Source: a virus. From it: DNA of 35,777 bases. Positions within the stretch are counted from its first letter, which is position 1. Each line of letters starts with the position of its first letter. Below the pieces are notes generated by a model. The model did no database searches. It was not told where the DNA came from and saw only the letters and a list, made by a program, of their open reading frames with translations. The DNA lies in IMG/VR virus record IMGVR_UViG_3300042691_026724, positions 1 through 35,777 of that record; one strand, 5' to 3'. Below are positions 15,492-23,599 of this stretch, one piece after another. Made by a program: the position numbers and the translations under genes.

Positions 15492-15546
15492 GTGTAAAAA
15501 CATTTTTTTGACTATGGTGTAAAAATGCACATTTCGTGTAACATTT
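15492..15546 (+). promoter_or_regulatory. Direct repeats GTGTAA...CATTT in the divergent intergenic region
   Basis: GTGTAA occurs at 15455, 15492, 15517 and 15536; the last three are each followed within 12 bp by CATTT. TTGACT at 15508-15513 could be a -35 box for the rightward operon. The array sits between the leftward holin and the rightward gene at 15554 and may bind a regulator controlling the switch between them. Confidence 0.4.
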
Positions 15547-15553
15547 AACAAAA

Positions 15554-15937
15554 ATGAAGCGAATTATTGCAAAAATTAAACGATATTACGCACTTTTACG
15601 TGCTTTCTTCCCTTCTCAGCTACCTCAAGGCATGAAAGAATTTAAAGCTTTTTCGGATTCAATCATCGACTTGTATGATTTCCCCAAAAACAATGATGGT
15701 TATGTGAACATGATTGCCACAATGATTCAGCATTTTGATCGCACTGTGAGTGCTGTGAGCAAGTACAATTTTTCAAGGCTTATGCGAAAAGCCGTGGCTA
15801 ATGAAGTCGCATTTTATGTGATACAGGATTTAAAACTAAAAAAGAAACAAGAATCTGAGGCTAAAGTAGTAGACGGAGAAGTTGTTTCAAATGGCGCAAA
15901 AGAAGAACAATCCGTTCAAAACGCAACAGTTTCTTGA
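15554..15937 (+). CDS. Hypothetical 127-residue protein, first gene of the packaging operon
   Basis: The ATG at 15554 has no clear ribosome site. The product starts MKRIIAKIKRYYALLRAFFP (basic, amphipathic), contains a helical middle (FDRTVSAVSKYNFSRLMRKAVANEVAFYVIQDLK), and ends in an acidic, low-complexity tail. Its last 47 bp overlap the next gene. Unknown function. Lying upstream of the terminase genes suggests it is expressed with them. Confidence 0.6.
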   Translation: MKRIIAKIKRYYALLRAFFPSQLPQGMKEFKAFSDSIIDLYDFPKNNDGYVNMIATMIQHFDRTVSAVSKYNFSRLMRKAVANEVAFYVIQDLKLKKKQESEAKVVDGEVVSNGAKEEQSVQNATVS

Positions 15938-16838
15938 GCTTAAAAAGGAGTGGTACGAGCATCTTGAAAACGTGGGCTTTAAAGATATTGAGGAAGATTA
16001 TAGTGATTCCGCTAAGGCATGCCTCAAACGATGGGATAGCTATTACTTCACAGCAAAATCACACGGTTCTTCAACGGCTTCGTCGGAGTTATTCCAAAGT
16101 AAAAGAGATTATTACTATTATGCTCATCAATTCTTAAATGAAGGAGAGTTTGAAACTGAAACGGTAAAAAAGATATGGGAACTACACTCAAACGGTATCA
16201 GCATAAGAGACATCTCAAAACACATGCTCGAGACGTATTCTGTAAAAATGAGCCGCGATCGAGTGTGGAAAGTTTTAAAACCCCTTCAAGAAACTTTAAA
16301 AACGTTTATAAAATCTAGAAAGAGCATAATGAATAAAGAAGACATATTGCTGCTTAGAGACCCAAAAGAGGAAGACGAGGCGTTTGTTTTTGCAACTTGG
16401 CTTCAACAAGTACTCACTAATACTCGCTGGCGTCATGGGGTAGATAAACAAAACTTTTATAATTATCGAGAAATACTTATAGCAATACTAAAAAAACCTA
16501 CTGTTAAAGTCACAGTATGCGCTCTGAAAGATGACCCTGATATTATAGTGGGATATTCCGTGTATGAAAAAAACCCCACAGATACCATACTGCATTTTGT
16601 GTATGTAAGATCGGACTGGCAACGACAAGGCATCGCACGGGATATTTGCCCTAAACACATTACAGTTATTACGCATTTGACAAAAATAGGAGAAAGAATC
16701 TGGAGCAAGATGGTGCCAAAGCCCAGATATATTTCTATTCCTTTAGTTTATGAGGTCTTGGAAAACACACCTGACTATACCCAACAACGAACAAAAGAAA
16801 GTGAGAATAAAGAACATGGAACAATACAAATTACCTGA
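15891..16838 (+). CDS. HTH plus GNAT-like acetyltransferase domain protein (315 aa)
   Basis: The frame is open to a TTG at 15882, but the ATG at 15891 sits at better spacing from GGAGAAG. A helix-turn-helix-like segment is visible at about residues 90-130 (IWELHSNGISIRDISKHML ... MSRDRVWKVLK). The C-terminal half contains a GNAT-type core, VCALKDDPDIIVGYSVYEK, with the acetyl-CoA pyrophosphate-loop pattern VRSDWQRQGIARDI, where Q-x-x-G-I-A is the key motif. A DNA-binding acetyltransferase beside terminase and methyltransferase genes is unusual. The substrate is unknown. GNAT activity is inferred from the motif only. Confidence 0.7.
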   Translation: MAQKKNNPFKTQQFLELKKEWYEHLENVGFKDIEEDYSDSAKACLKRWDSYYFTAKSHGSSTASSELFQSKRDYYYYAHQFLNEGEFETETVKKIWELHSNGISIRDISKHMLETYSVKMSRDRVWKVLKPLQETLKTFIKSRKSIMNKEDILLLRDPKEEDEAFVFATWLQQVLTNTRWRHGVDKQNFYNYREILIAILKKPTVKVTVCALKDDPDIIVGYSVYEKNPTDTILHFVYVRSDWQRQGIARDICPKHITVITHLTKIGERIWSKMVPKPRYISIPLVYEVLENTPDYTQQRTKESENKEHGTIQIT

Positions 16839-17058
16839 AAACATTACCTTAAAAGAACTCGAGCAAGAGCACAACAACACAGCATTCTTGGTCGGAGTTA
16901 AAAACTATCAAATTAAATGCCTGCAAGATGAATTGGCAGTGCTGTATCCAAAAATGCTTTTATTGAACGAAAAAGGTGGTGAGCTTCAAAGACTTGAAAA
17001 AGAAAAAGCCGAAGTTGCTGAACCTGCTAAAGCAGTTGAAGGAGAAGTGATTGTCTAA
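16816..17058 (+). CDS. Small coiled-coil protein (80 aa)
   Basis: An in-frame upstream ATG at 16750 exists, but the ATG at 16816 (MEQYKLPENITLKELEQEHN) gives a better-shaped protein, with a weak ribosome site GAGAATAAAG just upstream. The product is a helical coil (LQDELAVLYPKMLLLNEKGG ... RLEKEKAEV) with an acidic tail. It overlaps the previous gene by 23 bp. Unknown function. Confidence 0.55.
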   Translation: MEQYKLPENITLKELEQEHNNTAFLVGVKNYQIKCLQDELAVLYPKMLLLNEKGGELQRLEKEKAEVAEPAKAVEGEVIV

Positions 17059-17299
17059 GGCAGTTAGTTCTCAAAAAAAGGAGATTCAAATAAAGCGTAT
17101 GTGGGTTAACGGTGTCGCCATCAGTTGGCCTTCAGCCGGGATCGGGGGCGCCCTTCATTTAGACGAAAAATCTCATCCGGGGATCAAGATGAAACTAAAC
17201 AGTCTAGAAGGGTGGCTCCTGATCGAACGTAATGGCAAAAAGGCTGCTACTAACGGCCCCGTAATGGTGGAGTTAGATGAAGATGAGTCGTTTACATAA
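17051..17299 (+). CDS. Hypothetical 82-residue protein, TTG start
   Basis: GGAGAAGTGA sits right before TTG at 17051, making it the likely start; the first ATG in frame (17099) would lose 16 residues. The product contains a hydrophobic Gly-rich middle (GVAISWPSAGIGGALHLDEK) and a beta-rich end (MKLNSLEGWLLIERNGKKAA). It overlaps both neighbours (8 bp with the previous, 23 bp with the methyltransferase). Not recognised. Confidence 0.6.
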   Translation: MSKAVSSQKKEIQIKRMWVNGVAISWPSAGIGGALHLDEKSHPGIKMKLNSLEGWLLIERNGKKAATNGPVMVELDEDESFT

Positions 17300-18476
17300 A
17301 TTAGAAAACGTAGTTTGGGTTGACCCGAAAAAACTTAAGCCACACCCAAAAAATAGAAATAAACACCCTAAAGAACAAATAGAACGCCTTGCTCAAATAT
17401 TAAACTATCAAGGATTTCGAAAGCCCGTAGTGGTCAGTAATCGTAGCGGTTTTATTGTCGAAGGGCATGGTCGAGTAGAAGCTGCATTGAAAAACAAATG
17501 GACGACTGTTCCTGTTTGTTATCAAGATTTTGAAGACGACACACAAGAATACGCTCATTTAACAGCTGATAATGCCATAGCACTTTGGGCTGAGCTTGAT
17601 ATGTCTGGCATAAACGCTGACACAATGGAACTTGGACCATTTGATACTGACCTATTAGGTATTCAAAGCTGGGAAAGTATTGCTGAAGAAAAATACAACG
17701 ATAAAGATGTTGATGACATACCTGAAATTTTTGAAAACGAATTTGAAGTTAAATTAGGAGATATATATCAGCTTAACGAACACCGTTTAATGTGTGGAGA
17801 TTCCACAAATTTAAAATGTGTTGAAAAACTTATGAATGGTCAAAAAGCTGACATGGTATTTACAGACCCACCTTATGGTATGAACGTAGTTAAAACTGAC
17901 GGAAATATAGGTGGTCAGCGTGTTGGAAAAAATGGTTATGGAAATAAAAATCAATATGACAAAAAAGCAAAATGTGGAATTTATAAACCAATAATAGGAG
18001 ATGATAAACCATTTGATCCAACTTTTTTGTTATCCATTTCAGATTTACAAATAATATGGGGTGCGAATCATTTTTCAAATAAATTGCCTACTTCTCCTCA
18101 TTGGATAGTGTGGAATAAAGAAATGCCTGAAGGTACCGATTTTTCAGGTGCCGAATTAGCTTGGACCAACATAGATAAAAAAGCTGTTAAAGTTTATAAA
18201 TTTGCTTGGGCTGGCATGACCAGACAGGGAAATCGCAAAGAAGAACTTGCTAAACGAGTTCATCCAACTCAAAAACCAGTTGGTTTATTTATTAATATAT
18301 TAAACGATTATGATCCTAAAACAGTAATTGATGTTTTTCTTGGATCTGGTTCTACGTTAATTGCTTGTGAGAAAACTAACCGAAAATGTTATGGCATGGA
18401 ATTAGATCCACATTATTGTTCTGTAATAATTAAACGATGGCAAGATTTTACAGGCCAAACAGCTGTTAAACTATAA
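17277..18476 (+). CDS. ParB-like domain fused to DNA N6-adenine (beta-class) methyltransferase
   Basis: GGAG precedes ATG 17277 by about 8 bp. Residues 13-80 form a ParB/Srx-like domain (WVDPKKLKPHPKNRNKHPKE, then VEGHGRVEAAL with the GHGR box). Residues about 160-385 form the methyltransferase: DPPY (197-200) comes first, then HPTQKP (329-334) and FLGSGST (354-360), the beta-class order. Such ParB-MTase fusions are common in phages and modify adenine in short sites, probably shielding phage DNA from host restriction. No partner nuclease is present, so it is an orphan enzyme. The target site cannot be deduced. Confidence 0.92.
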   Translation: MKMSRLHKLENVVWVDPKKLKPHPKNRNKHPKEQIERLAQILNYQGFRKPVVVSNRSGFIVEGHGRVEAALKNKWTTVPVCYQDFEDDTQEYAHLTADNAIALWAELDMSGINADTMELGPFDTDLLGIQSWESIAEEKYNDKDVDDIPEIFENEFEVKLGDIYQLNEHRLMCGDSTNLKCVEKLMNGQKADMVFTDPPYGMNVVKTDGNIGGQRVGKNGYGNKNQYDKKAKCGIYKPIIGDDKPFDPTFLLSISDLQIIWGANHFSNKLPTSPHWIVWNKEMPEGTDFSGAELAWTNIDKKAVKVYKFAWAGMTRQGNRKEELAKRVHPTQKPVGLFINILNDYDPKTVIDVFLGSGSTLIACEKTNRKCYGMELDPHYCSVIIKRWQDFTGQTAVKL

Positions 18477-18503
18477 AAAGGCGAGACAAAGGCGAAGTGC
18501 GTT

Positions 18504-18875
18504 ATGGCTAAAGGCTTTAAAACAGGCGGTAGAGACTTTAAAAAGGGCCACAATGCGCCCGGACCGGGTCGTCCAGCCGTCAGCAAGGAACTACAAGCTA
18601 CACGTCAATTAAACTCATCTGAGCTCGTTCGTATACTTAACGAATTAGTTCATGCTGATAAAGAAACACTTATAACTAAAACTAAAGACCCTAAGACTAC
18701 GGTGTTTGAGCTTATTATCTGTTCAATTTTAAAAAATGCTTATGATAAAGGCGATCAACAAAGGATTAACTTTATTCTTGATCGGCTTGTGGGCAAAGTT
18801 AAAGACCAAGTTGAACATTCAGGTGATGGCTTTAAAATTATCTTAGAAGATTACTCAAGCAAAAAAGATGATTGA
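18504..18875 (+). CDS. Terminase small subunit-like DNA-binding protein
   Basis: The product begins MAKGFKTGGRDFKKGHNAPG with a following PGRPAVSKEL, the basic G/R-rich N-terminus of phage proteins in the DUF5681-like/TerS group, then helical sequence (ELVRILNELVHADKETLI) and a C-terminal helical region (INFILDRLVGKVKDQVEHSG). The gene overlaps the large terminase by 8 bp, the usual TerS-TerL arrangement. The role would be packaging-site recognition. Family assignment is moderate, position strong. Confidence 0.75.
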   Translation: MAKGFKTGGRDFKKGHNAPGPGRPAVSKELQATRQLNSSELVRILNELVHADKETLITKTKDPKTTVFELIICSILKNAYDKGDQQRINFILDRLVGKVKDQVEHSGDGFKIILEDYSSKKDD

Positions 18876-20286
18876 TGTCAGAATTAGCCTTCAACCTAAG
18901 CAAAAGGAATTCTTAAATGCTGTTGAAAAAACGCCCGTGGTATTTTTCGGTGGTGCGCGCGGTGGTGGAAAGTCTGCGGGGTTGCGTAGAATTATGCTTC
19001 TTCGTCGGCTTATATATGCTGGCAGCACTGGCGCTATATTTCGTCGAACTTATCCAGAACTTGAAGGAAACCACATACGGCCGCTATTTCAAGAATATCC
19101 ATTTCTTCGAGAATACTGGAACGAATCAAAAAAGCTAATCACATTCCCCAATGGGTCCACACTTCAATTTTGCCATTGTAACAATGAAGCTGACATATCT
19201 CTTTATCAAGGTCGTGAGTTTCATGACTTAGCTATTGATGAGGCTGGGCAATGGCCTGAGACAATGTTTCGTACACTATTAGGCTCTAACCGATCATCAA
19301 AAAAAGGCATAAAAGCAAGAGCAATACTGACAGGTAACCCCGGAGGTATAGGTCACGCTTGGTTAAAGCGCATATTTGTTGAGCGCAAATTTAAAGAGGA
19401 AGAACGGCCAGAAGACTACACGTTTATCCAAGCCTTTGTTCAAGATAATGCTGCTTTACTTGAAAACGACCCCGACTACGTTCACAGACTTAAAACAGAA
19501 CCCAATGAGGCTTTGAGACGAGCATTTCTTTATGGAGACTGGGATATCTTTGCTGGTCAGTTCTTTAGTGAAATATCTAGAACAGTTCATCTTATTAAGC
19601 CATTTAACATTCCACACCATTGGACTCGCTTCGGGGCATACGACTTTGGTTATAATCACCCCGCAGCTTTCGGTTGGTTTACTGTCGATGAGGATGGCAA
19701 TGTTTACATGTATCGAGAGCTCATAAAGCCTCAGCTACGAGTGGATCAGTTTTGTCAGTTACTTAAAAGCTATCCAGATACTGAAAACCTTTATCCGATT
19801 GTAGCTGGTCACGATTGTTGGGCTAAAAAAGGAGTGCTGAATGAATCCTCGCCTCCAACTATTGCAGAAGAATTCGCCAAGCATTCAATTATGCTAAAGC
19901 GTGCGAACATTGATCGCATACAAGGAGCTGCGCAAGTTCGCTCATATTTGGCTTGGCAAAATAAAGCTAATGGTCACAATAAACCTAGGTTTTATATATT
20001 TGATACATGTCCCGTGACGTTTGATTGTCTAACTCGAATGCAACACGACCCGAATAAAGTCGAAGATGTTTTAAAGGTTGATGCTAAAGAAGGCGATGTT
20101 TACTCAGGTGACGACCCGTTTGATATGGTCCGATACGCATTAATGACCAGACCTCCAATAACAGAAGCTCCACCACAAAACTTAAAATGGGGTTCTAAGG
20201 AATGGGCTGAGCAGCAAGTAAACGATATGGAAAAAGCAGCTCAAGAATACTTTGAAAACCTTGAAGAACAAGCAGGAGTAATCTGA
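18868..20286 (+). CDS. terL: Terminase large subunit (ATPase-nuclease)
   Basis: Walker A GGARGGGKS (residues 28-36), Walker B with catalytic Glu in LAIDEAGQ (121-128) and the coupling motif LTGNPGG (154-160) form the packaging ATPase. The nuclease half shows the RNase-H-like acidic sites: GAYDFGY with Asp259, VAGHDCW with Asp316, and DDPFDMVRYALM near the C-terminus. The 472-residue length is normal. TerL pumps DNA into the prohead through the portal and cuts it. It overlaps the small subunit by 8 bp and is followed at once by a late promoter motif. The type (headful or cohesive ends) cannot be told from the sequence alone. Confidence 0.96.
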   Translation: MIDVRISLQPKQKEFLNAVEKTPVVFFGGARGGGKSAGLRRIMLLRRLIYAGSTGAIFRRTYPELEGNHIRPLFQEYPFLREYWNESKKLITFPNGSTLQFCHCNNEADISLYQGREFHDLAIDEAGQWPETMFRTLLGSNRSSKKGIKARAILTGNPGGIGHAWLKRIFVERKFKEEERPEDYTFIQAFVQDNAALLENDPDYVHRLKTEPNEALRRAFLYGDWDIFAGQFFSEISRTVHLIKPFNIPHHWTRFGAYDFGYNHPAAFGWFTVDEDGNVYMYRELIKPQLRVDQFCQLLKSYPDTENLYPIVAGHDCWAKKGVLNESSPPTIAEEFAKHSIMLKRANIDRIQGAAQVRSYLAWQNKANGHNKPRFYIFDTCPVTFDCLTRMQHDPNKVEDVLKVDAKEGDVYSGDDPFDMVRYALMTRPPITEAPPQNLKWGSKEWAEQQVNDMEKAAQEYFENLEEQAGVI

Positions 20287-20297
20287 CATTCATACAT
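20285..20297 (+). promoter_or_regulatory. Putative late promoter, copy 3 (GACA-N3-ATACAT)
   Basis: GACATTCATACAT overlaps the terminase stop codon end and lies 6 nt before the ATG of the first fibre gene, which has no ribosome site. If ATACAT is a -10 box, the transcript would start at or near the ATG, giving leaderless mRNA. Confidence 0.6.
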
Positions 20298-20303
20298 TTG
20301 TAG

Positions 20304-21935
20304 ATGTCATTTTCAAGCACTCGACAAATTGGATTGCCCGCAGGCGGCTTAACTGGACAAGCATTAGTAAAACTTTCAAACAATGATTTTGACGTAGCTT
20401 GGGGTACAGGCACTGGCACTGGAGGCACTGTTTTAAGTGTTTTTGGTCGAACTGGTGTCGTTATTCCGCAAGCAGGTGATTACAATTCTGATTTAGTCAC
20501 TGAGCTTGGAGGTGCTAACAATTTATACTTCACAAACGCACGTGCGCGAGCTGTATTTAGTAATACTGCTCCTATAAATTACTCAGCTGGCGTTTATTCT
20601 ATTAGTTTAGCTAATACTTCTACAAATGGTTACATAAGCTCAACGGACTGGACGACTTTTAATAATAAAGGCACTGGAACTGTTTCAAGCGTAGGTTTAA
20701 CTGTTCCCTCTTGGTTAACTGTGAGTGCGGCCGTTACAAGCTCAGGCACTCTTGCGATCACAGCAACAAGTGGACAAACGGCTAATCAAGTTATGGCAAC
20801 CCCAGATAGTGCGACAGGTGCGATGTCGCTTCGATCACTTGTTGAAAATGATATTCCAAACTTAGATGCATCTAAAATCACTAGTGGATTTTTAAGTCCC
20901 GTATTGGGTGGTGCAGGTGTTCCGTTTTATGGAGACGGTAGTGATGGGGACGTGACAATCCCAGTAGGAACTACAGTGTCGCTTTCACGCGATATGTACT
21001 ATCGGAATTTAACTGTTTCAGGAAATAATACATTACTTTCACCAACTGGTTATCGAATTTTCGTTTCAGGAATTTTGGACACAACTAATTCAACAGGAAC
21101 AACAGGTATTGGACGAAGTGGTTCTGCTGGAGGAAATGCTTCGGGCGCTACTGGCGGAACTTCGGGTACAACTAGCACTTCTCAAACTATTGGAGGCGGA
21201 GGGGGCGGAACAGTAGGCCCAAGCGGCACTACAGGCGTAGGTGCCAATGGTGGCACTAGTCCCGGTCAATCTGCCACGTTAGGTGGGCGCGGTGGAATAG
21301 CTGGATCAGGCGGCGGACTCGGCGCAGTCGGCACAGCGGGAAATGTCTCGGGATCAGCGTCAGATAATAGAATGTCATTCTTTGATTTTAATTTATTACG
21401 TGGCGCTGCTCTTTATACTGGCGGCACAGGAAGCACGGCTGGAAGTGCAGGAACTGGAAATGGAGTTTCTGTTGCGGGCGGAGGAGGCGGAGGGGGATCG
21501 GCTGGTGGAATTGTTGCGATTTTTTGTAACATTTTAAAACGCGATAGCACAACGGTTGCAAACTTTTTTCGCGCAAACGGCGGTAATGGCGGGGCAGGGG
21601 GCAACGCAGTCGGTGGCGGAGGCGGAGGAGGTGCAGCTGGTGCAGGTGCTGGATGTATTTACATTGTTTATAATTCCCTTCAAGGTTCTACTGGCACAAA
21701 CATTTTGCAAGCTTCTGGCGGGGCAGGTGGAAATGGGGGCATAGGCAGTGCTGGTTATTTTGGGGGTGGTGGTGGTCAAGGCGGAAACGCAGGCCGTATT
21801 GTTTTAATTAACGCATCTACAGGTGTAGTCACTGAATACAACGGAACTACAGTAACAGCCGCAACTCCAGCAACTCCGACTGGCACGGCAGGCACTGCGG
21901 GCACTACCGGTGCTGTATTACAAGCCAGCTTATAA
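20304..21935 (+). CDS. Glycine-rich tail fibre / adhesin paralog 1 (543 aa)
   Basis: Residues 1-190 carry the shared N-terminal head (STRQIGLPAGGLTGQALVKL, then SVFGRTG, NLYFTNARARAVFS, TNGYISSTDWTTFNNKG), a virion-attachment or trimer region typical of phage side fibres. Then comes YGDGSDGDVTIPVG, a short beta region, and from about residue 270 a glycine-rich domain with runs such as GGGGGG, resembling the polyglycine receptor-binding head of T-even gp38-like adhesins. The product would bind host receptors. No ribosome site lies before the ATG and the preceding late motif suggests leaderless expression. Confidence 0.8.
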   Translation: MSFSSTRQIGLPAGGLTGQALVKLSNNDFDVAWGTGTGTGGTVLSVFGRTGVVIPQAGDYNSDLVTELGGANNLYFTNARARAVFSNTAPINYSAGVYSISLANTSTNGYISSTDWTTFNNKGTGTVSSVGLTVPSWLTVSAAVTSSGTLAITATSGQTANQVMATPDSATGAMSLRSLVENDIPNLDASKITSGFLSPVLGGAGVPFYGDGSDGDVTIPVGTTVSLSRDMYYRNLTVSGNNTLLSPTGYRIFVSGILDTTNSTGTTGIGRSGSAGGNASGATGGTSGTTSTSQTIGGGGGGTVGPSGTTGVGANGGTSPGQSATLGGRGGIAGSGGGLGAVGTAGNVSGSASDNRMSFFDFNLLRGAALYTGGTGSTAGSAGTGNGVSVAGGGGGGGSAGGIVAIFCNILKRDSTTVANFFRANGGNGGAGGNAVGGGGGGGAAGAGAGCIYIVYNSLQGSTGTNILQASGGAGGNGGIGSAGYFGGGGGQGGNAGRIVLINASTGVVTEYNGTTVTAATPATPTGTAGTAGTTGAVLQASL

Positions 21936-21947
21936 AAAGGAATTTAA

Positions 21948-23588
21948 ATGAGTTATTCAACTAACAAAGGACAACGAGTTACTGAAGGCGGTTTAGCTGG
22001 GCAAGTTTTAGTTAAAGCTTCTAATACTGATTACGATACAACATGGATAAACAATAGCGGAATTATTAACTCTGTTTTTGGTCGTATTGGAGCAGTTATA
22101 GGAAATTACGGCGATTATAATTCAGCGCAAGTCACACAAGGTGCAACGAATCTTTATTTTACAAATGCTCTTGCTCAAGCTGCAATCAGTGTCACATCAC
22201 CTTTAGCTTATTCATCTGGGAATATAACTATTCCTCAAGCAAACGGATCAACTAATGGTTATTTATCAAGTTCTGATTGGATAACTTTTAATTCCAAAAG
22301 TAATGCTACTGTTACAAATATCGCCATGACTGTTCCTGCATTTTTTGCAGTCACAGGAACTCCCATTACAACTGGAAGTGGGACTTTTGCAATTACATCT
22401 GCATCTGGATTAGTTGCTAACTCAGTACTTGCCACACCCAATGGATCAACTGGAGCTGTGTCAGTACGCGCACTTGTTGCAGCTGACATTCCAAACATTA
22501 GTGCTGCTAAAATTACAACAGGAGTTTTATCGCCTGCCGTGGGTGGTGCTATTATGGGTTTCTTCGGTGACGGAAGTGACGGAGATTTAATTATCAATTC
22601 AGGAATTACGACGCTCCTACGCGATATGTTTTACAATAATGTCACTATCAGCGGCAGTGCTGTACTTTTACCAAACTCTTATAAAATTTTTGTAGCTGGC
22701 ACTTTAGATTTAACAAATGCACCTGCAAACGCAATTAATAGAAATCCTGCTGCTGGCGGAAATGCTTCGGGCGCGACAGGTGGATCTGGTATAGGAACAG
22801 TAGGTACAAACACAGTTGGAGGTTCGGCAGGTACCACTGGCGGAACAGCAGGCGGAACGGGTGTGACAGGAGCAGGAGCCCAAACTCAAGCAACTGCAAT
22901 TACTACTCAAGTAACTTCTTTAGGTGGCAGTAATGGTCAATCAGGCGGCGGTGGAACATCGACAGGTTCGCAAAACTCACGCGCTCAAGTTCTTTCTCAA
23001 ATAAATAGTTATTACAGAGTCGATCATCAAATACTTCGTGGCGGAGCTCTTTTTACAGGCGGCTTATCCGCAGCAGGAGGGACCTCCGGGGCAGGTGATG
23101 GGACAAACGCAGGTGCGGGTGGTGGCGGCGGTAGCGCAGGCGGCGGAGTAATTTGTATCTTTGCTAAAACGATTGCGCGAGACACAACAACTGCCGCTGG
23201 TTGTATTTCTGCAAAAGGCGGACAAGGCGGCAACGGAGCTGCTTCAACTCTAGGCACTACAGGTGGTGGTGGAGGAGCGGGCGGTTCAGGCGGCGGAGTA
23301 GTTATTATTTACTACGCTCAACTAACTGGAAATGTCGCAACTAACGCCATAGACGTTTCGGGCGGTGCAGGCGGCAACGGAGGCAACTCAATTTCTGCGA
23401 CTCGAAGTGCTGGCCAAGGTGGACAAGGCGGCAGTGGTGGCAGAATTTTGTTATTTGACGTCACTATTGGAACAATTACAGAAGTAAACGGAACAAGAAC
23501 ACATGCGGCTGTTCCTCCGGTTATTGCGGCTGGTAACCAAGTAGGCGGCACTGGAACAACGGGTACACAAACTCAATCGGAATTATAA
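21948..23588 (+). CDS. Glycine-rich tail fibre / adhesin paralog 2 (546 aa)
   Basis: AAAAAGGAATTTAA precedes the ATG. Domain order is as in paralog 1: TNKGQRVTEGGLAGQVLVKA head, SVFGRIGAV, NLYFTNALAQA, SSSDWITFNSK, a FFGDGSDGDLII linker, then a Gly-rich receptor domain with LRGGALFTGG. The C-terminus GTGTTGTQTQSEL differs from the GTAGTAGT ends of the other two. The three copies lie in tandem, so exchange between them could reshuffle receptor range. Confidence 0.8.
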   Translation: MSYSTNKGQRVTEGGLAGQVLVKASNTDYDTTWINNSGIINSVFGRIGAVIGNYGDYNSAQVTQGATNLYFTNALAQAAISVTSPLAYSSGNITIPQANGSTNGYLSSSDWITFNSKSNATVTNIAMTVPAFFAVTGTPITTGSGTFAITSASGLVANSVLATPNGSTGAVSVRALVAADIPNISAAKITTGVLSPAVGGAIMGFFGDGSDGDLIINSGITTLLRDMFYNNVTISGSAVLLPNSYKIFVAGTLDLTNAPANAINRNPAAGGNASGATGGSGIGTVGTNTVGGSAGTTGGTAGGTGVTGAGAQTQATAITTQVTSLGGSNGQSGGGGTSTGSQNSRAQVLSQINSYYRVDHQILRGGALFTGGLSAAGGTSGAGDGTNAGAGGGGGSAGGGVICIFAKTIARDTTTAAGCISAKGGQGGNGAASTLGTTGGGGGAGGSGGGVVIIYYAQLTGNVATNAIDVSGGAGGNGGNSISATRSAGQGGQGGSGGRILLFDVTIGTITEVNGTRTHAAVPPVIAAGNQVGGTGTTGTQTQSEL

Positions 23589-23599
23589 GGAAATTTAAA

